Origin: Sulfurovum sp.
GTDB taxonomy: Bacteria > Campylobacterota > Campylobacteria > Campylobacterales > Sulfurovaceae
NCBI GenBank assembly: GCA_027019175.1
Contig: JALUXB010000047.1
Location: forward strand, 1 to 36,505
DNA length: 36,505 nt
Direction: 5' to 3'
A model generated the notes under the pieces. It was given only the letters and a program-made list of their open reading frames with translations, had not been told where the DNA came from and searched no databases. Shown here piece by piece: positions 8,598 to 16,650 of the stretch (its first letter is position 1; each line of letters starts with the position of its first letter). A program made the translations under genes and the position numbers.

Positions 8598-9569
8598 ATG
8601 GATAAGCTTTTGGCAGAAACCCTTTACTATGAAATGGTACGGGGCAGGGCATTTGAGTATGCCGCAAAAGAACACTATATGCAGGGTAACATTTCAGGGT
8701 TCCTGCACCTTGACATCGGACAGGAGGCCCTGAGTGTCGGCGCGATGAAAGCCTTTGCAAAAGGGGATGTCTTCTCCACCTACAGAGAGCACATCATGGC
8801 GCTTGCACGCGGCATCTCTCCAAAGGCGGTCATGGCCGAGCTCTTCGGAAAGGAGGCCGGAGTGAGCGAAGGAAAGGGCGGGTCGATGCACCTCTTTGAC
8901 CCTTCACACTTCTTCTACGGCGGCGATGCGATTGTCGGCGGTCATCTGCCCAATGCGGTAGGATGTGCCTATGCCCGCAAATTCCAGGGAGAGGAGCATG
9001 GTGTCATGGCCGTTTTTGGAGACGGTGCCACCAACGGCGGCGCCTTTTTCGAGTCGCTCAACATTGCGGCTGCCCAAAAACTGCCGTTGCTTTTTTTGTG
9101 TGAAAACAACGAATATGCCATCGGTACGAAGATCACCCGTGTAGCCCCCTTTGAAAAACAGGCAAAGAAAGCTGAGCCTTACATGCCCACCATCGAGGTA
9201 GACGGTATGGATGTGGTTGCCGTGTATGAAGCGGTCAGTGAAGCGCAGCACTATCTTGAAAAGGGGCACGGCCCCATTTTTGTGGAGGCGATGACCTGCC
9301 GCTATGAAGGACACTCCATGAGCGATGCCAACAGTTACCGAAGCACACAGGAGATGGCGCTGTGCAAGGCGCGTGACCCGATTGAACGGATGAAAAAGGT
9401 GCTGCAGGAGCAGTATGGTATGGATGATAATGCCATTGAATCATTGGAAACAAAAGCACAAAACGAGATTGATGAAGCTGTCAGGTTTGCAGCAGAAGCG
9501 GCAGAACCTGCCCCTGAAGCGCTTACGGTACACGTGTTTACAGAAGGAGGATCCCATGCTCTATCGTGA
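8598..9569 (+). CDS. pdhA: Pyruvate dehydrogenase E1 component, alpha subunit
   Basis: 323-aa thiamine-diphosphate-dependent E1 alpha of the alpha2beta2 type, decarboxylating pyruvate and passing the acetyl group to E2 lipoate. Key sequence: GQEALSVGAMKAF, YREHIMALARGI, GKGGSMHLFDPSHFFYGGDAIVG, cut here into shorter pieces of the usual E1 alpha pattern, and the ThDP/Mg motif GDGATNGGAFFESLNIAA. The phosphorylation-loop-like segment YEGHSMSDANSYRS follows. Start ATG 8598 follows AAAGGAGTTAATC. A TATACT at 8558-8563 in the 74-bp upstream gap could be a -10 box but no good -35 accompanies it. The last 14 bases overlap pdhB. Branched-chain or acetoin E1 are alternatives, but lipBA and glycolytic neighbours favour pyruvate. 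Confidence 0.93.
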   Translation: MDKLLAETLYYEMVRGRAFEYAAKEHYMQGNISGFLHLDIGQEALSVGAMKAFAKGDVFSTYREHIMALARGISPKAVMAELFGKEAGVSEGKGGSMHLFDPSHFFYGGDAIVGGHLPNAVGCAYARKFQGEEHGVMAVFGDGATNGGAFFESLNIAAAQKLPLLFLCENNEYAIGTKITRVAPFEKQAKKAEPYMPTIEVDGMDVVAVYEAVSEAQHYLEKGHGPIFVEAMTCRYEGHSMSDANSYRSTQEMALCKARDPIERMKKVLQEQYGMDDNAIESLETKAQNEIDEAVRFAAEAAEPAPEALTVHVFTEGGSHALS

Positions 9570-10533
9570 AGCATTGAACAAAGCCCTGGATGAAACCATG
9601 GCAGTAGATGATACCATTGTTGTGCTCGGAGAAGATGTCGGACGCTACGGCGGCAGTTACCGTGTGACCGAAGGACTTTATGCCAAATATGGTGAAAAAC
9701 GCCTCATCGATACGCCTATTGCCGAACTCTCTATTGTCGGTAACGCTGTAGGTATGGCCATCGGCGGTCTGCGTCCGGTAGCGGAAATCATGACAGCCAA
9801 TTTTGCACTGCTGGCGTTTGACCAGATCATCAACCATATGTCCAAGTACCACTACATGAGTGCAGGCAAGATCACCTTGCCGATGGTTGTGCGCTTTCCG
9901 CAGGGTGTCAGCAAACAGCTTGCTGCCCAGCACAGTGAAAGCTACGAGCAGATGCTCTCTGCCGTACCGGGATTGAAAGTACTGGCAGCAAATGATGTTA
10001 ACTATGCCTACCATGCGCTCAAACATGCCGTGATGAGTGACGATCCTTTTGTCTTCATAGAACATGAACTGCTCTACAACAAAAAGGGCGAAGTCGATCT
10101 TAAAACCCCTGTCGATCCGTTCAAAGCCCGTATCGTCAAAGAAGGCAGTGATGTGACCATTGTCAGCTATCTGAAGATGGTTGACGATGTTATGGCTGCC
10201 GTACCGAAGATTGAAGCAGCACTGGGCTGCAGCTGTGAAGTGATCGACCTTTGTTCACTCAACCCTGTCGATTATGACACGCTTAAAGCAAGCATTGAAA
10301 AGACATCCCGTATTGTGATGGTCGAAGAAGATCATAAAACAGGTGGCTACGGTGCGCAGATTGTCAGTTGGGCAGCAGAAGAGATGTTTTACACACTCGA
10401 TGCCGCACCGCTGCGTATTGCCGGAGCCGATGTGCCTATCCCTTACAACCGGTCACTTGAGCTTCGGAGCATTCCTACGCCAGATTCCATTGCCGAACAG
10501 ATAATTGAATGGGGGAGAAAAAACGATGTATGA
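9556..10533 (+). CDS. pdhB: Pyruvate dehydrogenase E1 component, beta subunit
   Basis: 325-aa E1 beta (transketolase pyrimidine-binding plus C-terminal domains). The start is ATG 9556, preceded by AGAAGGAGGATCCC inside the end of pdhA; upstream in-frame codons from 9415 lie wholly within pdhA and are rejected. Seen are VLGEDVGRYGGSYRVTEGL near the N-terminus, with the catalytic-region Glu, then DTPIAELSIVGNAVGMAIGG, FIEHELLYN and, in the C-terminal domain, VEEDHKTGGYGAQIVSW. Together with PdhA it forms the ThDP-dependent heterotetramer that loads E2. The 14-bp overlap with pdhA and the 8-bp overlap with the E2 gene imply translational coupling. Confidence 0.95.
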   Translation: MLYREALNKALDETMAVDDTIVVLGEDVGRYGGSYRVTEGLYAKYGEKRLIDTPIAELSIVGNAVGMAIGGLRPVAEIMTANFALLAFDQIINHMSKYHYMSAGKITLPMVVRFPQGVSKQLAAQHSESYEQMLSAVPGLKVLAANDVNYAYHALKHAVMSDDPFVFIEHELLYNKKGEVDLKTPVDPFKARIVKEGSDVTIVSYLKMVDDVMAAVPKIEAALGCSCEVIDLCSLNPVDYDTLKASIEKTSRIVMVEEDHKTGGYGAQIVSWAAEEMFYTLDAAPLRIAGADVPIPYNRSLELRSIPTPDSIAEQIIEWGRKNDV

Positions 10534-11890
10534 GATCGTCATGCCCCAACTCTCCGATTCCATGGAGGAGGGTAAACTTGTCAGCTGGAAAGTCAAACCC
10601 GGGGACAGTGTCAAAACCGGTGATGTCATTGCAGAAGTGGAGAGCGACAAAGCCATTATGGAGGTGCAGACCTTCAAAAAGGGTACCGTCAAAGAGCTGC
10701 TTGTCAAAGAGGGGGACGAAGCACCGGTTGGAACGGTGATTGCGAGAATAGACGTTGGTAGTGAGCAGGTAGCAACGAGCAGTGAGAAACCGAAAGAGAA
10801 TGAGGAACGGAGTAAGGAGCAACGAGTAGTTAGCAGTGAGCAACCGAAAGAGAACGAGCAACGAGTAGTTAGTAATGAGCAACCGAATGGGGAGTCCTCT
10901 TCGTCATCCTCCGGCTTGACCGGAGTATCTTCGCATGAATCAGAGAAAAATATCAAGACCCCTAATCAGGTCAAGAGTGACAACAAGCCCCATCCTCAAT
11001 CATCCATCCTCAATTATCCATCCGCCAAAGGCGCAGCCGTTTCCCCCAAAGCACGTGCCAAAGCAGCGGCGTACGGCATAGATATTGATACACTGATGGA
11101 GCATCGACCGCAACAGACACTGCATGCGGAAGATATCGATGCCTACCTGAATGAGCATTACTTTACACCAAAAGCGTTGAAGCTGATGAAAATGTATCAC
11201 ATCGATCCTTCGGCATTTACATTGGATCATAAAATCGATGCAGAAGAGGTACGTACTTACATTAATACCAATAAAATTCCGCTTCCAAAACCGCTGACAC
11301 CAATGCAAAAAGCGGTTATTGCCACTGTTACCGCTTCCGCAGGCAAGCCTGTGTACCGTGTCTATGAGCATTTGGATGCTACAGAGCTTCTCAAACATGA
11401 AGCAAAATACAGTATGACAGTACTGTTGGTAAAGCTCTTTGCACAAACGATGATGCAGTTTGACCATTTCCGTGCACAGTTGCATGAAGATGCAATGCAG
11501 ATATTCCCCAATGCTTCCATTGCCGTTGCGGTGGCGGATGAGGAAAACCTCTATATGCCTGTGATCAAGGATGCCAACCAACTTGGTCTTGCCGAAATTG
11601 CCCGGCAACTACATGTATTCAAAGAGAAACTCAAGAACAAAGGTTTCACGTCAGAAGATTTTGTAGGCTCGACCTTCGGTATTTCCAATCTGGGGATGTT
11701 CGGTATCGAGCGTTTTGATGCGATGATCAACAAAAATGATGCGGCAATTGTTGCTATCGGTGCAATGGTGGACAACCTCCTCTCTGTCACCTTTACGGTA
11801 GACCACAGACTTATCAACGGTTATGAGGCAGCAGAGTTTGTGCAGGCGCTTAAAGCAGCAGCAAAAGATCCGAAAAACTTTAAGGAGTAA
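10526..11890 (+). CDS. pdhC: Pyruvate dehydrogenase E2 (dihydrolipoamide acetyltransferase)
   Basis: 454-aa acetyltransferase core of PDH. Start ATG 10526 follows GGGGGAGAAAAAACG; a TTG at 10505 is less likely. The lipoyl domain covers residues 1-78 with the lipoylated Lys42 in EVESDKAIME. A low-complexity Glu/Ser/Gln/Pro linker of about 95 residues follows, containing a 13-residue repeat. Two tandem peripheral-subunit-binding-like domains come next, starting AVSPKARAKAAAYGID and FTPKALKLMKMYHID; one is usual. The catalytic domain begins near PLTPMQKAV and ends with the active-site motif DHRLINGYEAAEF, where the usual HRxxDG Asp is Asn. Chloroplast E2 also lacks this Asp, so activity is plausible. 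It overlaps pdhB by 8 bp and precedes E3 by 3 bp. Confidence 0.92.
   Translation: MYEIVMPQLSDSMEEGKLVSWKVKPGDSVKTGDVIAEVESDKAIMEVQTFKKGTVKELLVKEGDEAPVGTVIARIDVGSEQVATSSEKPKENEERSKEQRVVSSEQPKENEQRVVSNEQPNGESSSSSSGLTGVSSHESEKNIKTPNQVKSDNKPHPQSSILNYPSAKGAAVSPKARAKAAAYGIDIDTLMEHRPQQTLHAEDIDAYLNEHYFTPKALKLMKMYHIDPSAFTLDHKIDAEEVRTYINTNKIPLPKPLTPMQKAVIATVTASAGKPVYRVYEHLDATELLKHEAKYSMTVLLVKLFAQTMMQFDHFRAQLHEDAMQIFPNASIAVAVADEENLYMPVIKDANQLGLAEIARQLHVFKEKLKNKGFTSEDFVGSTFGISNLGMFGIERFDAMINKNDAAIVAIGAMVDNLLSVTFTVDHRLINGYEAAEFVQALKAAAKDPKNFKE
10818..10890 (+). repeat. 39-bp direct repeats inside the E2 linker
   Basis: AACGAGTAGTTAG occurs at 10821-10833 and again at 10860-10872, a period of 39 bp, with GTGAGCAACCGAA or close variants after each copy. 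A more diverged copy lies just upstream (10774-10817). In frame this encodes a 13-residue Ser/Glu/Gln-rich unit (EQRVVSSEQPKEN). The run is unlike the flanking coding DNA and looks like short intergenic repeat DNA that has become part of the linker. Confidence 0.75.
10909..10925. repeat. Short palindrome (REP-like) inside the E2 linker
   Basis: CTCCGG-CTTGA-CCGGAG is a perfect 6-bp inverted repeat with a 5-base loop, and the arms extend by one or two more imperfect pairs. The setting (TCATCCTCCGGCTTGACC...) resembles the small palindromic repeats scattered through intergenic DNA of many bacteria. Here it is read in frame as part of the Ser/Gly-rich E2 linker. Family membership is judged by eye only. 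Confidence 0.5.
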
Positions 11891-11893
11891 GGA

Positions 11894-13210
11894 ATGTATG
11901 ACATTATCTATATCGGCGGCGGACTCAACTATGCCGGTGCCGTTGTTGCGGCAAAGAACGGCAAAAAAGTAGCGCTCATCGAGAATGATCTCAATCAGCT
12001 TGGCGGTGTTTGTCTCCATAAAGGATGTATTCCTTCCAAAATGTTCCTTCACCATGCCAATACCGTATTTGAAAGCCGAAATGATGTTTTTGACTCACCG
12101 TTAAAGCTCAATATGCAGACACTTTTTGACAAGAAAGACAAACTGCTCAAAAATGTTACAAAAGTAGTGCAAAAGCAGTGTGAAGGGATCGACCTTATTG
12201 AAGGCAAAGGTGTGGTTGTTGCACCAAATACGGTAAAAGTGGGTGAAGAGAGCTATGAAGCGGAGTACATCGTCATGGGTACAGGCTCTTCACCATTTAT
12301 ACCTGAAGGCATTGCCTATGACGGGAAAACGGTCATTACCAGCAATGATGTGCTCAACCTTACAAAATTACCCGAAAAGATAGCCGTCTACGGTACCGGT
12401 GCCATTGGGCTTGAAATGGCAAGTTTCTTTGCCGCTGCAGGCAGTGAAGTCACCCTGATCGGACGGCATGATGTGCTGCTTAAAGGGGCATACCCGGAGA
12501 TGGACAATGCCCTTAAAGGCGCATTGGGTAAACTGGGCGTAACCCTGATGATGCCCCATAGCATCAAAAGTGCCAAACCGACCAAACGCGGGGTACATAC
12601 CCTCTTTGAGGACGGCAGTGAGAAATACTTTGAAATGCTGCTGGCAGCGACCGGACGCAGACCCAACACCGATGTCGTGGCCTGTGATGAGATTGCCGTA
12701 GGCAAGGGAATAGAGACAGATATCTGGTTTGAAACGACACTGCCTAAGCATTACGCTGTGGGTGACTGTAACGGCAAACTGCAGCTTGCACACGCAGCAC
12801 GTGCCGAAGCGCTCAACGTTACCGAACAGATTCTCGGACAGAGCCCGCGTGCACTCAACCTTGACCATGTGGTAAAGTTCATCCATACACTGCCCATGAG
12901 CTACGCTTACGTCGGCAAACGCAAAAGTGACCTGGAAAAAGCGGGCATTGCCTACCGCGAAAAGCGTGTACCGCTCAACCAGTTCACCTACTCGGTCTAT
13001 AACCATGCATCCAAAGGGATGATGGTCAGTTATGTGGATAGCGAAGGATTCATTCTCGGCGGTGAGATTCTTGCCCCCAATGCCGAAGAACTCATTGCCG
13101 CTGTGGGGATGGCACTGGCGGGAGAGATGGATGCTGCACAGGCAAAACGGGTCATCTTCGCCCATCCGACCTTCAGCGAAGCACTGGAGCGTACGTTCTA
13201 TCGGCTATGA
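11894..13210 (+). CDS. lpdA: Dihydrolipoamide dehydrogenase (PDH E3)
   Basis: 438-aa E3 flavoprotein that reoxidises dihydrolipoyl-E2 with NAD+. It carries the FAD motif YIGGGLNYAGAVVAA, the redox disulfide in GGVCLHKGCIPSK, the NAD motif VYGTGAIGLEMASFFAAAG, the second FAD motif KHYAVGDCNG, and the C-terminal FAHPTFSEALERT with the catalytic His. It is somewhat shorter than the usual 460-475 aa. Start ATG 11894 follows AAGGAGTAAGGA, 3 bp after E2, and the stop overlaps the lipB start in an ATGA arrangement. Operon position assigns it to the PDH complex; the paralogue at 2847-4238 is the other E3-like protein in the window. Confidence 0.93.
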   Translation: MYDIIYIGGGLNYAGAVVAAKNGKKVALIENDLNQLGGVCLHKGCIPSKMFLHHANTVFESRNDVFDSPLKLNMQTLFDKKDKLLKNVTKVVQKQCEGIDLIEGKGVVVAPNTVKVGEESYEAEYIVMGTGSSPFIPEGIAYDGKTVITSNDVLNLTKLPEKIAVYGTGAIGLEMASFFAAAGSEVTLIGRHDVLLKGAYPEMDNALKGALGKLGVTLMMPHSIKSAKPTKRGVHTLFEDGSEKYFEMLLAATGRRPNTDVVACDEIAVGKGIETDIWFETTLPKHYAVGDCNGKLQLAHAARAEALNVTEQILGQSPRALNLDHVVKFIHTLPMSYAYVGKRKSDLEKAGIAYREKRVPLNQFTYSVYNHASKGMMVSYVDSEGFILGGEILAPNAEELIAAVGMALAGEMDAAQAKRVIFAHPTFSEALERTFYRL

Positions 13211-13794
13211 TCGTACATGAGTGGGGAGAGGTGCCGTATGGCGAAGCAATGGCACAGATGCGACGGGTACACCGGCAGGCTGTAGAGGATGGGAAGAACC
13301 ATCTTATCTTCTGTTCCCACCCGGAACTCTTTACCGTCGGTGCCGATGACGAGAGCAAATGGGATGTACCCACTGTACGAAGTGACCGCGGCGGTGCCAT
13401 TACCTGCCACTCTCCCGGTCAGCTGGTTACGTACTTTTGTTTTCAGGCAGCACAGCCCGCACGCTTCTACCGCAATGTCTGTGAGGCGTACAGCCTCTTT
13501 TTCAAAAGCACGCTTCCCGAGGTTGCTTACGAGAGGAAGCAACCGGGATTTTACATCGCAAACCGCAAGATCGCCTCTTTGGGCTTTAGGTATGCCAACG
13601 GGGTTTCCATGCATGGGGTATCACTCAATGTGGATGTCGACCTGACACTGCACAACCGTGTCAACCCCTGCGGTCTGGAAGGCATTTATGCCACATCTTT
13701 GGCAGCAGAGGGTGTTGTGCTCCCTATGGCAAACGTTAAAAGTACGTTACAAACGCAGATTTCGGAGGTATTCGGTGATCCCGTACAAGCCTAA
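13207..13794 (+). CDS. lipB: Octanoyl-[acyl-carrier-protein]:protein octanoyltransferase
   Basis: 195-aa LipB, which transfers octanoate from acyl-ACP to the lipoyl-domain lysine of E2 (first step of lipoate assembly). Family motifs: DRGGAITCHSPGQLVTYF in the N-terminal half, NRKIASLGFRYANGVSMHG with the catalytic Lys, and RVNPCGLEGI with the catalytic Cys. Start ATG 13207 overlaps the lpdA stop by 4 bp, indicating translational coupling; the 3' end overlaps the lipA start by 20 bp. Context (pdh upstream, lipA downstream) makes PDH E2 Lys42 the obvious target. Confidence 0.95.
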   Translation: MIVHEWGEVPYGEAMAQMRRVHRQAVEDGKNHLIFCSHPELFTVGADDESKWDVPTVRSDRGGAITCHSPGQLVTYFCFQAAQPARFYRNVCEAYSLFFKSTLPEVAYERKQPGFYIANRKIASLGFRYANGVSMHGVSLNVDVDLTLHNRVNPCGLEGIYATSLAAEGVVLPMANVKSTLQTQISEVFGDPVQA

Positions 13795-14617
13795 GGTCAA
13801 AGCACCCGACCTCGAACTCATTTCACATACGGCACAGATACTGCGAAACAATGCCATTACAACAGTTTGTGAAGAGAGTGCCTGCCCCAACCGTACCGAA
13901 TGCTATGCTGCCCGGACAGCAACGTTTATGATTTTGGGCGACACCTGTACCCGCGCCTGCCGGTTTTGCAATGTCAAAACGGGAAGAGGGGTACCGCCCG
14001 ACCCCGAAGAGCCGCAGCGCATTGTCAATGCTGTCAGGGAACTGGGGCTGTCGTATGTGGTCATTACATCTGTAGACAGAGATGATCTGGATGATCTTGG
14101 AGCAGGGCAGTTTGTTGCCGTCACCCAGGCACTCAAAGCGGCTTTGCCGAATGTGAAGGTAGAACTTCTTACCCCAGATTTCAAAGGCAAAGAGAGGCTT
14201 CTTGAGCGCATTGTAGCGTGTGGAGCAGACAAGCTGGCACACAATGAAGAGACGGTACGCAGACTCTCACCCAAAATCCGTCCGCAAAGTGATTACGACC
14301 GTTCTCTTGATGTACTGCGTTACTATGCAGCACACTTTCGTCACGGTAAAGTGAAGTCCTCCCTGATGGTAGGATTGGGAGAGCAGGAAGCAGAGCTTGA
14401 AGCAACACTGCTTGACCTTTTCAATGCAGGCGTACGGGAGCTTACAGTCGGGCAATATCTGCAGCCGACTGCGAACCATGCGCCCGTTGTAACATATTTT
14501 AGACCGGATTTTTTTGATACAATAGCACAAAAGGCGCATACTATAGGCTTTGAAGCAGTTGCTTCCGGCCCGCTGGTACGCAGTTCGTACCATGCGGAGC
14601 AGTTAGGAAAACAATGA
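13775..14617 (+). CDS. lipA: Lipoyl synthase (radical SAM)
   Basis: 280-aa LipA, inserting two sulfurs into protein-bound octanoyl groups. Two cluster motifs are present: CEESACPNRTEC (auxiliary 4Fe-4S, CX4CX5C) and CTRACRFC (radical-SAM CX3CX2C). The C-terminal RSSYHAEQ carries the conserved serine that ligates the auxiliary cluster. I place the start at GTG 13775, preceded at 8 bp by GGAGG (13763-13767). Upstream in-frame sequence from 13658 lies inside lipB and shows no LipA homology. The gene ends 50 bp before pfkA. Confidence 0.95.
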   Translation: MIPYKPKVKAPDLELISHTAQILRNNAITTVCEESACPNRTECYAARTATFMILGDTCTRACRFCNVKTGRGVPPDPEEPQRIVNAVRELGLSYVVITSVDRDDLDDLGAGQFVAVTQALKAALPNVKVELLTPDFKGKERLLERIVACGADKLAHNEETVRRLSPKIRPQSDYDRSLDVLRYYAAHFRHGKVKSSLMVGLGEQEAELEATLLDLFNAGVRELTVGQYLQPTANHAPVVTYFRPDFFDTIAQKAHTIGFEAVASGPLVRSSYHAEQLGKQ

Positions 14618-14667
14618 TGCATAAGTCAAGTGTGTCATCATGTAAAACAACATAGAAAAGGTATCCA

Positions 14668-15633
14668 ATGAAAAAAATGGCCATTGTCTGCTCCGGCGGA
14701 GATTCTTCTGGAATGAACGCGGCACTCAAACGTTTCGTAGAGTACTGCATACGCAAAGAGATAGAGCCATGGTTTGTCCATGACGGCTATGAAGGGCTTA
14801 TTGATGACCGGATTGAAAAAGCCGATTATGCTTCGGTGGCAGGGATTATCACCCGCGGCGGTACAAAAATCGGCTCTGCACGATCGAAACGTTTTATGGA
14901 GGAGCATTACCGGAAGCAGGCCATTGCCAATCTGCATGCGCGGGGTATCGGTTCACTGGTGGTACTTGGCGGTGACGGCTCTTTTCGGGGTATGCACAAA
15001 CTGACACAGGAGAGTGACCTTGCCTTTTGCGGTATCCCTGCAACCATCGACAATGATATTGCCGGCACGGAATACTGCCTTGGTGTCGATACGGCGCTTA
15101 ATGTCATTAAAGATGCGGTCGATGCCATCCGTGATACCGCATCATCCTTCGGGCGTGCATTTGTCATTGAAACCATGGGACGCGAATGCGGTTACCTTGC
15201 ACTTGTATCGGCACTTACCGGGGGAGCGGAAATGTGCCTGATACCTGAGATACCCTATGATCTGAATGCCTACAAGCGTGATTTTCTTCGGGAAAAAGCA
15301 CAGGGCAGACGCTACTTCATTGCCATTGTTTCCGAAGCACTGAAAAAGAGTGATGAAATTGCCAAATGGTTTGAAGAAGAAGTCGGTATTGAATCACGTG
15401 TGACAGTTTTGGGACACATTCAGCGTGGCGGTGTCACCAGTGTACATGACCGTCTTATGGCGTACCGTTTTGTCACCCATGCTGTCGATGCACTGCTTGA
15501 GGGCAAAAAAAGCAGTGTCATCTGTTACAACGATGGCGGATTTGAAGCAAAGCATATCAATGACGTTGCTTCAAAACAATACAGTATACCCGAAGAGCTG
15601 CTCAGTCTGGCCAGGGAATACGGTTCACAGTAG
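14668..15633 (+). CDS. pfkA: ATP-dependent 6-phosphofructokinase
   Basis: 321-aa group A phosphofructokinase, the committed glycolytic step (fructose-6-phosphate to fructose-1,6-bisphosphate). Seen are CSGGDSSGMNAALK at the N-terminus, TRGGTKIGSAR, the nucleotide-site GGDGSFRG, catalytic PATIDNDIAGTE, ETMGRECGYLA and LGHIQRGG. The Gly in GGDGS and the absence of Lys before TIDND favour ATP over pyrophosphate as phosphoryl donor. Start ATG 14668 follows AGAAAAGGTATCC. It is the last plus-strand gene of the carbon cluster and is convergent with the gene at 15646. Most heterotrophic Campylobacterota (Campylobacter, Helicobacter) lack Pfk, which makes its presence informative. Confidence 0.95.
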   Translation: MKKMAIVCSGGDSSGMNAALKRFVEYCIRKEIEPWFVHDGYEGLIDDRIEKADYASVAGIITRGGTKIGSARSKRFMEEHYRKQAIANLHARGIGSLVVLGGDGSFRGMHKLTQESDLAFCGIPATIDNDIAGTEYCLGVDTALNVIKDAVDAIRDTASSFGRAFVIETMGRECGYLALVSALTGGAEMCLIPEIPYDLNAYKRDFLREKAQGRRYFIAIVSEALKKSDEIAKWFEEEVGIESRVTVLGHIQRGGVTSVHDRLMAYRFVTHAVDALLEGKKSSVICYNDGGFEAKHINDVASKQYSIPEELLSLAREYGSQ

Positions 15634-15645
15634 GAATGTAACTGT

Positions 15646-15906
15646 TTACTGGCAGATCGCCTGTTTGGTTTTTTCCTGGTTGAGCTTTTTGACAAGTTTG
15701 TCAGTGAGTGCTTTGTAGCGCTCTTCATCGAGCTTCAGCTTTGTTTTAAGGGCATCGAGGTCGGCATTGTCTGCCCAGGCTTCAAGCAGTTTGAGCTCTT
15801 TTTTTGTCAGCTTTGCTTTGAGTGCCATTTTCAGTTCCTGCTCTTCTTTCAGCGGGTGTACCAGTTTTTTGATGTGTTGTTTCAGTGTCTCTTCGAGGTT
15901 TGTCAT
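15646..15906 (-). CDS. Small helical protein of unknown function
   Basis: 86-aa, Lys/Glu/Leu-rich, almost entirely helical protein with no signal peptide or membrane segment. The stretch KLTKKELKLLEAWADN, followed by LKTKLKLDEERYKALTDKL, has the spacing of a helix-turn-helix of the sigma-region-4/LuxR kind (leucine-rich first helix, turn, recognition-like helix). DNA binding is a guess from that pattern alone. It is the last gene of the minus-strand ctpA-pur-plsC operon, 33 bp after plsC, and converges on pfkA with only 12 bp between stops. Not recognised by name. Confidence 0.65.
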   Translation of the reverse strand: MTNLEETLKQHIKKLVHPLKEEQELKMALKAKLTKKELKLLEAWADNADLDALKTKLKLDEERYKALTDKLVKKLNQEKTKQAICQ

Positions 15907-15939
15907 AATATATTCTCTCTTTAAATAGTGTAATGTTAA

Positions 15940-16650
15940 TCAGCGTTCGCGTCCATATTTCTCATACGCTTCGTCAATTTCATGCTGCATTTGTTTTTGC
16001 AGTGTTTCATACCAGTCCTTGGGTGCCTGAGAGACATCGATAGTCGATAAAAACTTGTAGTGTACTTCGCCGCTGTGTCCGGTACGGTCGTGTTCGTTAA
16101 GTACCCACTTGCTGCCGGTGATCACTACCGGCTGTACTTTGAGCCCGAGCTTGTTGGCGATCATATTTGCTCCCTGCTTGAAAGGCAGCAGTTTCTGGCC
16201 TTTGGCACGGGTTCCCTCCGGAAATATCGCCACCGCTCTGTGTTTGACTTCAAGTGATTCCTTGACATCTTTCATCAGCTTCACAAGCCCCGCACGTGAG
16301 CTTCGATCAAGCGAGATCATATCGCCGCCGCGCAGCAGGTTCCCAAACCATACAGCATCGAAAAGCTCTTTTTTGGCCACCCATCGCAGGTGATTGGTCT
16401 GTAACGCTTCCATACCGATAATGTCAACGATGCCCTGATGGTTCATCAAAAACATATCGGCTTCAGGATCCATTTCGCCTTCCTGAACAGCTTTGCTTCC
16501 CATCAGAAAAAGATTGAGCCGGTTAAGCGTATGCATGATCTTTCCTTTTTTCTTGGGAAAGAGAAAAATAGCAGGGATCATGATGCCGCCTACTACAAAG
16601 GAGATGACTGCTGCGCCCCAGTAAAATCTAATTTTTGCAAAGGTCTTCAT
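15940..16650 (-). CDS. plsC: 1-acyl-sn-glycerol-3-phosphate acyltransferase
   Basis: 236-aa LPLAT-family acyltransferase that makes phosphatidic acid from lysophosphatidate at the inner membrane. An N-terminal membrane anchor (about residues 9-31) precedes the catalytic MNHQGIVD (NHX4D box, degenerate at the fourth spacing residue) and the substrate motif FPEGTRAKGQ, with VQPVVITGS further on. The start overlaps the preceding gene by 23 bp. The same neighbour order (purQ, periplasmic protein, plsC) occurs in Campylobacter jejuni as I recall it. Confidence 0.93.
   Translation of the reverse strand: MKTFAKIRFYWGAAVISFVVGGIMIPAIFLFPKKKGKIMHTLNRLNLFLMGSKAVQEGEMDPEADMFLMNHQGIVDIIGMEALQTNHLRWVAKKELFDAVWFGNLLRGGDMISLDRSSRAGLVKLMKDVKESLEVKHRAVAIFPEGTRAKGQKLLPFKQGANMIANKLGLKVQPVVITGSKWVLNEHDRTGHSGEVHYKFLSTIDVSQAPKDWYETLQKQMQHEIDEAYEKYGRER

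Noticed and set aside
10774-11034. Frameshift or assembly error in the E2 gene
   Set aside because: The frame stays open through the repeats, and the lipoyl domain before and binding domains after are in the same frame, as expected for a flexible linker.
13658-13774. Upstream ATG start for lipA inside lipB
   Set aside because: The added residues are lipB read out of frame and GGAGG precedes GTG 13775 at good spacing.
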